A DNA stretch of 53,878 nucleotides from Rhodocyclaceae bacterium. Its GTDB lineage: Bacteria; Pseudomonadota; Gammaproteobacteria; Burkholderiales; Rhodocyclaceae. The notes beneath the pieces are model-generated. The model did no database searches, had not been told where the DNA came from, and was given only the letters and a program-made list of their open reading frames with translations. This document shows, one piece after another, positions 15,588 through 24,751 of the stretch; within the stretch, counting starts at the first letter, position 1, and every line of letters starts with the position of its first letter. The translations under genes and the position numbers were made by a program. The DNA lies in NCBI GenBank assembly GCA_026417115.1, contig JAOADW010000028.1, positions 1-53,878 of the forward strand. Reading direction: 5' to 3'.

Positions 15588-17550
15588 CGTTCGTCCTCTG
15601 CGGGAAAACCTTGGCGTTGCGGATGACCAAATCGGCCGCCACCTTGCCGCGCCGGCCATCTTCGAACTTGACTTCGGTTTCGATGTATTGGCTTGCCTTG
15701 CCGCCATAGAGTGCATCGACGAGGATGGCGTATTTTTCTGCAATGAAACGCCGACGCACCTTGCGCGTCCGGGTCAGTTCATCGTCATCGGGATCGAGCT
15801 CCTTGTGCAACACCAAGAAACGATGAATCTGAGTTGCGGCCATTTGTCCATCGGCAGAAAGTTCCGCATTGACCTGCTCGACGCATTGCTGGATCAAATC
15901 GAGCACCTCTTTCTTGCCGGCCAAATCGACATAGCCGGAGTAGGGGATGCCGCGACGCTCGGCCCAGTTCCCCACCGCGCCCATGTCGATGTTGATGAAG
16001 GCGCAGACCATCTCGCGCTCGTGGCCAAAAGCCACGGCCTCTTTGATATAGGGAAAGAATTTGAGCTTGTTCTCGATGTAATTGGGGGCGAACATTGCGC
16101 CATTCTTCAAGCGGCCGACGTCCTTGGCGCGGTCGATGATCTTCAGGTGTCCATCGCTATCGATAAAACCGGCATCGCCGGTATGGAAAAAGCCCTCGGC
16201 ATCGATCGCTTCAGCCGTGGCTTCGGGCTGGCGGTAATACTCCTTGAGCAAAGTCGGGCTGCGCACCAGAATCTCGCCATGCTCTGCGATCTTGATTTCG
16301 ACTCCCGGCGCAGGGGGGCCGACGGTGTCGAGCTTGACCTGGCCATCGGGCTGGAGGCAAACGTAGGCGCAGGTTTCGGTCTGCCCATAGAGCTGCTTGA
16401 GATTGATGCCGATCGAACGATAAAAGCGAAAAAGGTCCGGGCCGATCGCGGCGCCTGCAGTATAGGCGACGCGAATGCGGCTCATGCCAAGGACATTGCG
16501 CAAGGGCCCGTAGATCAGCACCTCGCCGAGCGCATAGAGCAGACGGTCCCGCAGGGGAACCGCGCGTTTATCGAGGATTTCGGCGCCGCAGCGGCGTGCA
16601 ACGCCCATGAAATAGTCGAATAGCCAGCGCTTGATCCGACCCGCATCCTCCATGCGAATCATCACCTGCGTGAGCAGGTTTTCAAACACGCGCGGCGGCG
16701 CAAAGTAGAAAGTCGGCCCGATCTCGCGCATGTCGTTCATCACCGTCTCGCCCGACTCCGGACAATTGACGGTGAAGCCGGCGACCAGGGCTTCCGCATA
16801 GGAGAACAGATTGTCCCCCACCCAGGCCATGGGTAGATACGACAAGACTTCATCGTTTTCGCCAAGTCCGTCGAAAGCGCAGCCGCCGGAAGCGGCGGCG
16901 ATCAACGCGCGATGCGTCTGACATACCCCCTTCGGCTTTCCCGTCGTCCCCGACGTATAGAGCATGATGGCGACATCATTCCCGTCGCCTTTGGCGATTT
17001 CCTGATCGAGGAAATCGGGCTGGTTCTGGTCATGGATGCGGCCGGCGGCGATCACTTCGTCCAAGCCAACCAGAAAAGGCTGGCGATAGTGGCGCAAGCC
17101 GCGCGCGTCGTCGTAAAGAATGTGCGTCAGCGTCGCGCACCGCTCTTTGATCTCGAGCAATTTGTCGACCTGCTCCTGATCCTCGACGACGGCGATCCGC
17201 ACGCCGGCGTCTTCGAGCACGAAGGCCATTTCCTCGGCCACGGCGTCTTGATACATCGGCACGGGGATGCCGCCGAGCATTTGCGCGGCCGCCATCGCCC
17301 AGTAAAGCCGCGGACGATTGTCGCCGACGATCGCCAAGCGATCGCCGCGCCCAAAGCCCAGTGCAGCAAGCCCGCAGGCGAGCGCGCGTGCGTTTTGCAG
17401 CACCTCGGCCCATGTCCATGACTGCCAGATGCCGAGATCTTTTTCGCGCATCGCCGTGCGCGTCGGGCGCACTTGGCCATGCCTGATCAGCAAGCGCGGA
17501 AAAGTGTCGAGATTCTCGTCGACCTTTTGAGCGCCGGCTGTCGCCACCAT
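15568..17550 (-). CDS. Long-chain-type acyl-CoA synthetase (AMP-binding)
   Basis: 660 residues. AMP-binding motif LYTSGTTGKPKGV, the YGQTE block, the DAGFIDSDGHLKIIDRAKD hinge segment and NYIENKLKF are in order, all as in FACS/FadD15-like ligases that make acyl-CoA from carboxylate, ATP and CoA. The start is ATG 17550 (MVATAGAQ) with GGAGG seven bases before it. It is the first gene of the seven-gene uptake operon, facing the Crp/Fnr-type regulator across 108 bases. The substrate is inferred to be the acid brought in by the Liv system. Confidence 0.9.
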   Translation of the reverse strand: MVATAGAQKVDENLDTFPRLLIRHGQVRPTRTAMREKDLGIWQSWTWAEVLQNARALACGLAALGFGRGDRLAIVGDNRPRLYWAMAAAQMLGGIPVPMYQDAVAEEMAFVLEDAGVRIAVVEDQEQVDKLLEIKERCATLTHILYDDARGLRHYRQPFLVGLDEVIAAGRIHDQNQPDFLDQEIAKGDGNDVAIMLYTSGTTGKPKGVCQTHRALIAAASGGCAFDGLGENDEVLSYLPMAWVGDNLFSYAEALVAGFTVNCPESGETVMNDMREIGPTFYFAPPRVFENLLTQVMIRMEDAGRIKRWLFDYFMGVARRCGAEILDKRAVPLRDRLLYALGEVLIYGPLRNVLGMSRIRVAYTAGAAIGPDLFRFYRSIGINLKQLYGQTETCAYVCLQPDGQVKLDTVGPPAPGVEIKIAEHGEILVRSPTLLKEYYRQPEATAEAIDAEGFFHTGDAGFIDSDGHLKIIDRAKDVGRLKNGAMFAPNYIENKLKFFPYIKEAVAFGHEREMVCAFINIDMGAVGNWAERRGIPYSGYVDLAGKKEVLDLIQQCVEQVNAELSADGQMAATQIHRFLVLHKELDPDDDELTRTRKVRRRFIAEKYAILVDALYGGKASQYIETEVKFEDGRRGKVAADLVIRNAKVFPQRTNDGATNR

Positions 17551-17609
17551 ACGATCCTCCGCTTCTTCGCCCCTGCGCGGCACAATTTTGTGCAGCGCAA
17601 TGTAACGTC

Positions 17610-17624
17610 TTGTCTTTGTGACAA
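17610..17624. promoter_or_regulatory. Putative Crp/Fnr-type operator between regulator and uptake operon
   Basis: Perfect inverted repeat TTGTC-N5-GACAA (TTGTCTTTGTGACAA). Its centre lies about 41 bases before the start site predicted from the TATAAT at 17647-17652, the class II activator position for Crp/Fnr proteins. It is equally placed to control the divergent synthetase-liv operon. A second small repeat, CACAA-TT-TTGTG, is at 17581-17592. The binding factor is inferred to be the neighbouring regulator; no direct evidence. Confidence 0.5.
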
Positions 17625-17646
17625 AAATCTACGCTCCTCCTCTGCC

Positions 17647-17652
17647 TATAAT
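17647..17652 (+). promoter_or_regulatory. -10 element of the Crp/Fnr-type regulator gene
   Basis: Consensus TATAAT six bases before the proposed GTG start at 17659, without a recognisable -35 at 16-18 bases, as expected for an activator-dependent promoter. The predicted start site would fall at or next to the GTG, so the mRNA may be leaderless. Confidence 0.45.
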
Positions 17653-17658
17653 TGTCGC

Positions 17659-18372
17659 GTGCCTGACAATCCACGCAAATCGATCTCTGCAGCCTCGCCG
17701 ACACTCGACGACGCCATCGCGCTTGCGCGCTGGGCGCAAAAGCTCACGGCAGAAGAGCGCGCGCGTGCGCGCGCCGGCATGATCGAGCGCCGGGTGCCGG
17801 CCGGCGGCTTCATCTGCCGTCAAGGCGAAACGCCCACCTGCTGGATCGGCATCATCGAGGGACTCGCCAAGATGTCTTCCGACTGGGTCACTGGCAAGAC
17901 CGCCTCGTATGCGGGAATCCCTACCGGCGGGTGGTTTGGCGAGGGTTCCTTGCTCAAGCCCGAGCCTCGGCGCTACGACGTGATTGCCTTGCGCGACACG
18001 CGCATCGCCTGCATGCGCAAGGAAACCTTCCAGTGGCTGCTGGATCATTCGATCCCTTTCAATCATGCGATCATCGAGCAAATCAATGAACGGCTGGGGC
18101 AGTTCATCGGGTTATTGGAGTCCGCTCGGCTCCATGACACCGACACACGCGTGGCGCGCAGTCTCGCCGTGATGTTCAATCCCGTCCTCTATCCGGGACA
18201 GAACCTGACCTTGACGATCTCGCAAGAAGAAATCGGCCATTTGGCCGGCGTTTCGCGCCAGCGTGTCAATCGCTCGCTGAAGCAGCTCGAAGACGCAGGT
18301 TTCTTGCGCATCGAATATGGCGGCGTCACCATTCTCGACCTCGAGGGACTTCGGCGCTTTGGCGGAGGTTGA
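17659..18372 (+). CDS. Crp/Fnr-family transcriptional regulator
   Basis: 237 residues from GTG 17659. The N-terminal cyclic-nucleotide-binding-like beta-roll (RVPAGGFICRQGETPTCWIGIIEGLAKM, then GGWFGEGSLL) is followed by the long dimerisation helix and a winged HTH (TISQEEIGHLAGVSRQRVNRSLKQLEDAGFL). The recognition helix reads SRQRVNRSL, with Gln where CRP and FNR have the base-contacting Glu, so its target half-site may differ. No FNR-type N-terminal Cys cluster is seen. An in-frame GTG at 17590 would give a longer protein but overlaps the operator region. It probably controls the divergent uptake operon and itself. Confidence 0.87.
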   Translation: MPDNPRKSISAASPTLDDAIALARWAQKLTAEERARARAGMIERRVPAGGFICRQGETPTCWIGIIEGLAKMSSDWVTGKTASYAGIPTGGWFGEGSLLKPEPRRYDVIALRDTRIACMRKETFQWLLDHSIPFNHAIIEQINERLGQFIGLLESARLHDTDTRVARSLAVMFNPVLYPGQNLTLTISQEEIGHLAGVSRQRVNRSLKQLEDAGFLRIEYGGVTILDLEGLRRFGGG

Positions 18373-18376
18373 CCCC

Positions 18377-18991
18377 ATGAGCGGCCCGACACCCGATTTC
18401 TGGCAAGCGCGTTTTTTGGCGCGCGACATGCCTTGGGACCGCGGCGAAGCCAATTCCCAGCTCGGGGCCTGGCTGGCAGCCGGCATCCTGCCCGCAGGCG
18501 CGCGCATTCTGGTGCCGGGCTGCGGCCAAGGCTGGGAAGTCGTCCTTCTGGCGGAGCAGGGCTTCCAGGTCACCGGCATCGACATTGCATCCGCCGCGCT
18601 CGAGCTCTGCAAGGCGCACCTGGCGCAGCGTGGCCTTTCGGCCCGGCTCGTGCAGGGCGATGTGCTCAATTGGCAGCCCGATGAGCCCGTGGATGCCGTC
18701 TTCGAACAGACATGCCTGTGCGCGCTCCATCCCGACGACTGGCAGGCCTATGCCGAACAGCTTCACCGCTGGCTCGTGCCCGGCGGCAAATTGATGGCGT
18801 TGTTCATGCAAGCGCCCCGACCTGAAGACGAAGAGGGCGTCATCGGCGGCCCGCCCTATCACTGCCCCATGACGGCGATGCGCGCATTGTTTCCCGCGCG
18901 TCGCTGGCATTGGCCCGCCCCTCCCTATGCGCGTTGCACGCACGAACGGCTTGGACGCACGGAGCTCGCCGTCGTCTTGATTCGTCGATAA
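18377..18991 (+). CDS. Thiopurine methyltransferase-like SAM methyltransferase
   Basis: 204 residues. The TPMT-family start DFWQARFLARDMPWDRGEAN is followed by the SAM motif ARILVPGCGQGWEVVLLAEQGFQVTGID and the family block FEQTCLCALHPDDWQAYAEQLHRWLVPGG. Bacterial members methylate small thiols, selenium/tellurium compounds or unknown substrates. The ATG lies four bases after the regulator stop with GGCGGAGG upstream, so it is co-transcribed with the Crp/Fnr-type gene. No other evidence ties it to the uptake operon. Confidence 0.87.
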   Translation: MSGPTPDFWQARFLARDMPWDRGEANSQLGAWLAAGILPAGARILVPGCGQGWEVVLLAEQGFQVTGIDIASAALELCKAHLAQRGLSARLVQGDVLNWQPDEPVDAVFEQTCLCALHPDDWQAYAEQLHRWLVPGGKLMALFMQAPRPEDEEGVIGGPPYHCPMTAMRALFPARRWHWPAPPYARCTHERLGRTELAVVLIRR

Positions 18992-19024
18992 TAATCGCCT
19001 TCCCAAACCTTTCGAGGAGCCGCC

Positions 19025-20158
19025 ATGTCCCTGCCGCGCCCAGAAATCGACGCCGACGGTCTGCTCGAATATTCCGTCGTCTATACGGATCGCGCCCTCA
19101 ATCACATGTCGCGTCGCTTCCAGGCAGTCATGCGCGATCTCTCGGCCACGCTCAAATCGACCTACCACGCCCATGCCGTCGCCATCGTGCCCGGCGGCGG
19201 CACCTATGGCATGGAGGCGGTCGCGCGCCAATTCGCCACAGGCCAGCGGTGCCTCGTCCTACGCCACGGCTGGTTCAGCTATCGCTGGTCGCAAATCTTT
19301 GCCCAGGGCAACATTCCCAGCGAGGAAAAGGTGCTGATGGCGCGGCCGCTCACGGATGCGCCGCGTGCGCCTTTCGCACCGCCCCCGCTCGAGGAAATCG
19401 TCGAGGAGATCGCGCGCACCAAGCCCACCGTCGTTTGCGCGCCCCATGTCGAAACCGCCTCGGGCATCCTCCTGCCCGATGACTATCTGACTGCGATTGC
19501 CAGCGCCACCCATCGCGTCGGCGGGTTGTTCGTGCTCGACGGCGTTGCCTCAGGCGCCGTCTGGGTCGATATGGAAAAATTGGGCATCGACGTCTTGATC
19601 TCGGCGCCCCAGAAAGGCTGGTCTGGGCCCGCCTGCGCCGCGTTCGTGCTTTTTTCCCCCGCCGCAAGCGAACGCCTGTCCCACGGCCAAAGCACGAGCT
19701 TCGCGCTCGATCTCAAGAAATGGCGCGAGATCATGGCCGCTTATGAAGCCGGACACCACGCCTATCATGCGACGATGCCGACCGATGCGCTCCTGCGCGT
19801 GCGAGAAGCGATGAAGGAGCTTGAGGCTTTCGGTCTCGAGGCGGCGCGCGAGGCCCAATGGCGACTGGGGAAAAAGGTGCGCGCATTGCTCGCGGAACAT
19901 GGTTTTGCGAGCGTCGCCGCGCCCGGCTTCGAAGCTCCAGGAGTCGTCGTCAGTTACACCGACGATGCCGAAATCCAGAACGGCAAGAAATTCGCGGCCC
20001 TGGGCCTACAAATCGCCGCGGGCGTGCCGTTGATGTGCGGCGAAGGAGCCGATTTCTCGACTTTCCGCATTGGTCTTTTCGGACTCGATAAATTGGCCGA
20101 CGTCGACGGCACGGTCTCCTTGCTGGCGCGCGCGTTAGAGAGGCTCGCTCAAAAGTAG
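19025..20158 (+). CDS. Class V aminotransferase (PLP-dependent)
   Basis: 377 residues of aminotransferase class V fold. Visible blocks are IVPGGGTYGMEAVARQF (cofactor phosphate side), CAPHVETASGILLP, FVLDGVASGAVWVDMEKLGIDVLISAPQKGWSGP with the PLP lysine at residue 197, and a C-terminal FRIGLFG. Relatives include alanine-glyoxylate and serine-pyruvate aminotransferases; the specific amino acid is not determined. GAGGAG lies before the ATG. Its last 10 bases overlap the convergent gdt1-like gene. Confidence 0.88.
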   Translation: MSLPRPEIDADGLLEYSVVYTDRALNHMSRRFQAVMRDLSATLKSTYHAHAVAIVPGGGTYGMEAVARQFATGQRCLVLRHGWFSYRWSQIFAQGNIPSEEKVLMARPLTDAPRAPFAPPPLEEIVEEIARTKPTVVCAPHVETASGILLPDDYLTAIASATHRVGGLFVLDGVASGAVWVDMEKLGIDVLISAPQKGWSGPACAAFVLFSPAASERLSHGQSTSFALDLKKWREIMAAYEAGHHAYHATMPTDALLRVREAMKELEAFGLEAAREAQWRLGKKVRALLAEHGFASVAAPGFEAPGVVVSYTDDAEIQNGKKFAALGLQIAAGVPLMCGEGADFSTFRIGLFGLDKLADVDGTVSLLARALERLAQK

Positions 20159-20724
20159 TCGGCGCCCACGCCCAACAGCGTCGCCCCACCCATGCCCGCG
20201 AAGACCGCCGCCGCGAGCGCATGCACGGCCTTCACCGGCAGTCTTGCCGCGAGCTTCTCGCCAAAGAAGACGACTGGCACGTTGGCCAACAGCATGCCCA
20301 GCGTCGTGCCGACGACGATGGCGGCGATTGCATGGTAATGCGCGGCCAGGCCGACCGTCGCCACCTGCGTCTTGTCGCCCATCTCGGCGAGGAAAAAAGC
20401 CACGGCAGTCGCCACGAAAATGCCGCCGCGGATGAAACGCACCTCGTCCTCCTCACAGCGGTCGGGAATCAACAACCACGCCGCCATGACCAGGAAGGAA
20501 AGCCCCAGCCCCCAGCGCAAGATCGTTGGCCCCACCATCTGGGCGAGCCAGCCGCCTAAGGCGCCCGCAAGCAAATGATTGACGAGTGTGGCCACGGCGA
20601 TGCCCGCCACGATCGGCCAGGGACGTCGAAAGCGGGCTGCCAGAATCAACGAGAGGAGTTGGGTCTTGTCGCCGATTTCGGCCAGCGCGACGAGCGCCGT
20701 TGAAACGAGAAAGGCTTCGAGCAT
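20149..20724 (-). CDS. TMEM165/GDT1 (UPF0016) family cation exporter
   Basis: 191 residues with six to seven hydrophobic helices and the two family hallmark motifs, ALAEIGDKTQ near the start and FLAEMGDKTQ in the middle (E-x-G-D-K-T). Family members exchange Mn2+ or Ca2+ for H+ at the membrane. The start is placed at ATG 20724 (MLEAFLVSTALVALAEIGDKTQ), the usual family N-terminus. There is no Shine-Dalgarno sequence before it, only a T-rich run that ends a terminator-like hairpin (20732-20756). GTG at 20754 is an alternative start inside that hairpin. Confidence 0.87.
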   Translation of the reverse strand: MLEAFLVSTALVALAEIGDKTQLLSLILAARFRRPWPIVAGIAVATLVNHLLAGALGGWLAQMVGPTILRWGLGLSFLVMAAWLLIPDRCEEDEVRFIRGGIFVATAVAFFLAEMGDKTQVATVGLAAHYHAIAAIVVGTTLGMLLANVPVVFFGEKLAARLPVKAVHALAAAVFAGMGGATLLGVGADYF

Positions 20725-20731
20725 CAAAAGC

Positions 20732-20756
20732 AAAAAAAAACGTGGCCGCGCCACAT
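20732..20756 (-). terminator. Intrinsic terminator after the PaaI-type thioesterase gene
   Basis: Minus strand: stem GTGGC, loop GCG, stem GCCAC (20742-20754), extendable by a wobble and an A-T pair, followed by nine consecutive T (bases 20732-20740). It begins 22 bases after the thioesterase stop and ends seven bases before the gdt1 start codon, so it may also gate read-through into gdt1. Confidence 0.72.
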
Positions 20757-20778
20757 GCCGAAGATTCTACCAAGCCGC

Positions 20779-21258
20779 TCAGAAGCCGAAATTTTCCGGC
20801 ATACGCACGGCGACGACCTCGCCTTGCGCGGTCATTTGCGCATCCACCCAGACGCTTACCGCCACCACCACCTTACGCCCCTTGATCTCCGTGACTTTGC
20901 CGCGCAGGGTGAGTCGGGGGCCCAGCGGCGTCGGTTTCAAGAAATCGACTGCGAGATGCGCCGTGACGAAACGTAGCGGCGGGTCGCTACCTGGCTCGCG
21001 GCCTTCAGCGCGATAGGCGGCCAGCGCCGCCGTGCCCGTGCCATGACAATCGATCAAGGAAGCGATCAGCCCGCCATAGACGAAGCCGGGAATCGCCGTG
21101 TGGTAAGGTTTGGGCATGAAGCACGTGATCGTCGTGTCCGCTTCGTCCTCGGCCCAATATGTCTTAAGCTGCAGGCCCTGCGGATTGTGCGCGCCACAGC
21201 CATAGCAGTGGGCGAGATTCTCGGGATAAAAGTCTTGGATCGCACGTTTCGAGGTCAC
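20779..21258 (-). CDS. PaaI-family hotdog thioesterase
   Basis: 159 residues. The hotdog-fold pattern [26 protein letters not shown] is followed by [16 protein letters not shown] and the strand [20 protein letters not shown], as in acyl-CoA thioesterases. The N-terminal [15 protein letters not shown] is a subgroup feature seen in 4-hydroxybenzoyl-CoA-type relatives. The start is GTG 21258, overlapping the icmF stop (GTGA), so it is translated with the mutase. It may release acids from acyl-CoA intermediates when the mutase pathway is overloaded (inferred). Confidence 0.88.
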   Translation of the reverse strand: MTSKRAIQDFYPENLAHCYGCGAHNPQGLQLKTYWAEDEADTTITCFMPKPYHTAIPGFVYGGLIASLIDCHGTGTAALAAYRAEGREPGSDPPLRFVTAHLAVDFLKPTPLGPRLTLRGKVTEIKGRKVVVAVSVWVDAQMTAQGEVVAVRMPENFGF

Positions 21259-24200
21259 ATGTTCCTCCGATATTGTCCGCCCACTTCATAAAGCGCCTGC
21301 GTGATTTGCCCCAACGAGCAGACGCGCACCGCGTCCATCAGCACTTCGAAGACATTGCCATCCGCCAGCGCCGTGCGTTTGATGCGTTCGAGCATGGGCT
21401 GGCTTTCCTGGGCGTGGCGCGCCTGGAATTCGCGCAAGCGACGAATCTGCGAGCGTTTTTCCTCCTCGGTCGAGCGCGCGAGCGGAAGTGACTCGGGAAT
21501 CGCCTCGCCTTGGGGATTGCGGAAGGTGTTGACGCCGATGATCGGATAGGAGCCATCGTGTTTCTTCTGCTCGTAATAGAGCGACTCTTCTTGGATTTTG
21601 CCGCGCTGATAGCCCGTTTCCATCGCCCCGAGCACGCCGCCGCGGGAAGCGAGGGCCTCGAATTCCTTGAGCACCGCCTCCTCTACGAGGTCGGTGAGTT
21701 CCTCGATGAGGAAGCTGCCCTGATGCGGGTTTTCGTTCTTAGCAAGCCCCCATTCGCGGTTGATGATGAGTTGAATCGCCAGCGCGCGCCGCACGCTTTC
21801 TTCGGTTGGCGTCGTAATCGCTTCATCATACGCATTGGTGTGCAATGAATTGCAATTATCATAAATCGCGATGAGGGCCTGAAGCGTCGTGCGGATGTCG
21901 TTGAACGCCATTTCCTGGGCATGTAGGCTTCTGCCAGACGTCTGCACATGATATTTGAGTTTTTGGCTGCGCTCGTTGCCGCCGTATTTGTGCTTGATCG
22001 CGATCGCCCAAATGCGGCGGGCGACGCGCCCGATCACCGCATACTCGGGGTCCATGCCATTGCTGAAGAAGAAGGACAAATTCGGCGCGAAGTCATCGAT
22101 GTGCATGCCGCGCGCGAGATACGATTCGACATAGGTGAACCCATTGGCGAGCGTAAAGGCGAGCTGGGTGATCGGATTGGCGCCGGCCTCGGCAATGTGA
22201 TAGCCTGAAATCGAGACCGAATAAAAATTCTTCACCTGATGATGGACGAAATATTCCTGAATGTCGCCCATCATCTTGAGCGCGAACTCGGTCGAGAAAA
22301 TGCATGTGTTTTGCCCTTGGTCCTCTTTGAGGATGTCTGCCTGCACCGTGCCGCGCACGCAAGACAGCACCCATGCCTTGATCTTTTCCGCTTCGTCCTC
22401 GGTGGGCTCGCGCCCGTTGTCGCGGCGAAACTTGTCTAGTTGTTGATCGATCGCGGTGTTGAAAAACATCGCGAGGATCACCGGCGCCGGCCCATTGATG
22501 GTCATCGACACGCTCGTTGTCGGGTCGCAAAGATCGAATCCATCGTAGAGCGCCTTCATGTCGTCGAGCGTAGCGATCGACACGCCCGCATTGCCGATCT
22601 TGCCGTAGATGTCAGGCCGCTCATCGGGATCGCAGCCATAAAGCGTCACGGAATCGAAAGCCGTCGAGAGGCGCTTGGCGGGCATGCCTTCGGAGAGTTT
22701 GCGGAAGCGGCGGTTGGTGCGGAATGGGTCGCCCTCCCCAGCGAACATGCGCGTGGGATCCTCGTTTTCGCGCTTGAAGGCGAAAACGCCGGCGGTGAAA
22801 GGAAATGAGCCTGGCACGTTTTCGCGCATCAGCCAGCGCAAAAGTTCGCCTTCGTCCCGATATTTGGGCAACACGACCTTGCGAATCTTGCTGCCTGCGA
22901 GCGTCTCGTGCACGAGCCTCGTGCGGATTTCCTTGTCGCGGATTTTCACCACGTATTCATCGCCGCCATAGGCCTTGATCATGTCCGGCCACATGTCGAG
23001 GAGCTTTTTCGCCTTGGGATCGAGCCGCGCCTCTTTTTCCGCGATCAGGGCATCGAAATCATCAGTGGGTTTGCCGCAGGCGGAAAACGCTTCTTTCGCG
23101 ATGCGCAGCGCTTGCCTTTCGCGCGCAAGCGAGGCCTGTTCATCGACATGACGGTGATAGGCGCGCACGGTTTCCGCAATCTCGGCTAGATAACGACTGC
23201 GTGCAGGGGACACGATGGCGCGCCCGGGCGTCGAATGCTTGACATCGACACGCGCCAATTTGCCGGGCGCAAGCGCCAAGCCCTTTTGCGCAAGGCGTTC
23301 CTTCAGCGCATGATAAAGCGCGGTGACGCCATCATCGTTGAAGCGAGACGCCATCGTGCCATAGACCGGCATGGCCTCGGGCGGCTCGTGGAAGCGTTCG
23401 TGGTTGCGCTGATACTGCTTGCGCACATCCCGCAACGCATCCAATGCCCCCTTGCGGTCGAACTTGTTGATGGCGACGAAGTCGGCGTAATCGAGCATCT
23501 CGATCTTTTCCAGCTGACTCGCCGCGCCGAATTCCGGCGTCATGACATAGAGCGCGCAATCGACAAGCGGTACGATGGCGGCGTCTCCCTGGCCGATGCC
23601 AGAGGTTTCGGCGATGATCAGGTCGAAGCCTGCGAGCTTGCATGCGCGAATCGCCAAAGGCAGCGCGGCAGAGATTTCGCTGCCGGCCATGCGCGTGGCG
23701 AGCGAGCGCATGTAGATGTGCGCATGATCGATCGCATTCATGCGGATGCGATCGCCCAGCAGCGCCCCTCCCGTGCGCTTGCGCGAGGGATCGACCGAAA
23801 GGATCGCGATGCGAAGTCGGTCTTCTTGGTCGAAGCGAAAACGGCGCACGAGTTCGTCCGTCAATGACGACTTCCCGGCGCCTCCCGTGCCCGTAATGCC
23901 CAACACAGGCGTATCCGGCACGGCGGCTGCTTGCACCGCGGCGGCCAGCGGCCCGTCGGGGTCGTTTTCGAGCATAGTGATCGCGCGCGCCAGCACGCGT
24001 CGATTCCCTTTTCTCAAGTCGTCGACGCTGATCTTGCCGGTCAAGGGGAAGTCGGCGCGGGAAACCACGTCGTTGATCATCCCCTGCAGGCCAAGCATCG
24101 CTCCATCCTCAGGAGAATAGATGCGCTCCACGCCATATGCCTGCAGTTCGCGAATCTCGGCAGGAATGATGACCCCGCCGCCGCCGCCGAAGACCTTGAT

Positions 24201-24500
24201 CTCGGATGCGCCGTTTTCGCGCAGCAAATCGATCATGTATTTGAAAAACTCGACATGGCCTCCTTGATAGGAAGTCACCGCGATCCCTTGCACGTCTTCC
24301 TGCAGGGCTGCCGTCACGATCTCTTGCACGGAACGATTGTGGCCGAGATGGATCACCTCGACACCCGTCGCTTGCAAGATGCGGCGCATGATGTTGATGG
24401 CCGCATCATGACCATCGAAGAGCGCAGCCGCGGTCACAAAGCGGACGTGGTTTTTGGGTTTGTATGGCGCGATTTTCTTGGCGATTGACAAATCGGTCAT
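21255..24500 (-). CDS. icmF: Fused isobutyryl-CoA mutase/GTPase chaperone IcmF
   Basis: 1081 residues in the unique IcmF order. First is the N-terminal B12-binding domain (FDGHDAAIN with His31 as probable lower cobalt ligand, then SYQGGH). Next is the MeaI/ArgK-like G domain with P-loop [12 protein letters not shown] (about residue 210), [15 protein letters not shown] and NKFD. Last is the large mutase barrel ([52 protein letters not shown]). IcmF interconverts isobutyryl-CoA and butyryl-CoA with adenosylcobalamin; the fused G domain loads and protects the cofactor. The start ATG 24500 has AGGGGG upstream; TTG 24521 is rejected. The substrate call rests on architecture, since active-site residues were not aligned. 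Confidence 0.93.
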   Translation of the reverse strand: MTDLSIAKKIAPYKPKNHVRFVTAAALFDGHDAAINIMRRILQATGVEVIHLGHNRSVQEIVTAALQEDVQGIAVTSYQGGHVEFFKYMIDLLRENGASEIKVFGGGGGVIIPAEIRELQAYGVERIYSPEDGAMLGLQGMINDVVSRADFPLTGKISVDDLRKGNRRVLARAITMLENDPDGPLAAAVQAAAVPDTPVLGITGTGGAGKSSLTDELVRRFRFDQEDRLRIAILSVDPSRKRTGGALLGDRIRMNAIDHAHIYMRSLATRMAGSEISAALPLAIRACKLAGFDLIIAETSGIGQGDAAIVPLVDCALYVMTPEFGAASQLEKIEMLDYADFVAINKFDRKGALDALRDVRKQYQRNHERFHEPPEAMPVYGTMASRFNDDGVTALYHALKERLAQKGLALAPGKLARVDVKHSTPGRAIVSPARSRYLAEIAETVRAYHRHVDEQASLARERQALRIAKEAFSACGKPTDDFDALIAEKEARLDPKAKKLLDMWPDMIKAYGGDEYVVKIRDKEIRTRLVHETLAGSKIRKVVLPKYRDEGELLRWLMRENVPGSFPFTAGVFAFKRENEDPTRMFAGEGDPFRTNRRFRKLSEGMPAKRLSTAFDSVTLYGCDPDERPDIYGKIGNAGVSIATLDDMKALYDGFDLCDPTTSVSMTINGPAPVILAMFFNTAIDQQLDKFRRDNGREPTEDEAEKIKAWVLSCVRGTVQADILKEDQGQNTCIFSTEFALKMMGDIQEYFVHHQVKNFYSVSISGYHIAEAGANPITQLAFTLANGFTYVESYLARGMHIDDFAPNLSFFFSNGMDPEYAVIGRVARRIWAIAIKHKYGGNERSQKLKYHVQTSGRSLHAQEMAFNDIRTTLQALIAIYDNCNSLHTNAYDEAITTPTEESVRRALAIQLIINREWGLAKNENPHQGSFLIEELTDLVEEAVLKEFEALASRGGVLGAMETGYQRGKIQEESLYYEQKKHDGSYPIIGVNTFRNPQGEAIPESLPLARSTEEEKRSQIRRLREFQARHAQESQPMLERIKRTALADGNVFEVLMDAVRVCSLGQITQALYEVGGQYRRNM

Positions 24501-24534
24501 GTGAACGGCCCCCTGCCTCAATACTGTGTTCGAG

Positions 24535-24564
24535 ATTCTGGATTACGTTGACGTAAACGTCAAC
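24535..24564 (-). promoter_or_regulatory. icmF promoter with overlapping 18-bp palindromic operator
   Basis: GTTGACGTAAACGTCAAC (24547-24564) is a perfect palindrome with 8-bp arms around a 2-base centre. On the minus strand TTGACG (24558-24563) can act as -35 and CAGAAT (24535-24540) as -10, 17 bases apart, so the palindrome covers the -35 and part of the spacer. The form resembles operators described for the MerR-family regulator LiuR, which controls branched-chain amino acid catabolism in proteobacteria (recalled motif, not searched). Confidence 0.6.
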
Positions 24565-24751
24565 AACGACGCCTAGCCATCCTTATACAGCATGCCTTTG
24601 ACGCACACGAGGCCATGCCGCAGCCACGCGCGACCCAGGCGAAGCCATCGCATTCTGGCAATGCAGGAAGCCCAGCAAAGCAGCGGCGTTGGGAAGCGCC
24701 CCGGCCTGCCGGCTGGCGGCATGCCGAGCGCCTTGGCGATGCACCTCACCT

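Noticed and set aside
17473-17658. N-terminal extension of the Crp/Fnr-type protein
   Set aside because: The frame is open upstream, but it runs through the divergent promoter region and into the synthetase gene, and the extra residues do not resemble the family.
20724-20778. yybP-ykoY type Mn riboswitch before gdt1
   Set aside because: Such elements precede many Mn exporter genes, but only 54 bases separate the thioesterase stop from the gdt1 start, and they are filled by a simple terminator hairpin.
21255-24500. Methylmalonyl-CoA mutase as the identity of the large mutase gene
   Set aside because: The B12 domain is N-terminal and a G-protein chaperone domain is fused in the middle, which defines IcmF. 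Methylmalonyl-CoA mutase has the B12 domain at the C-terminus.
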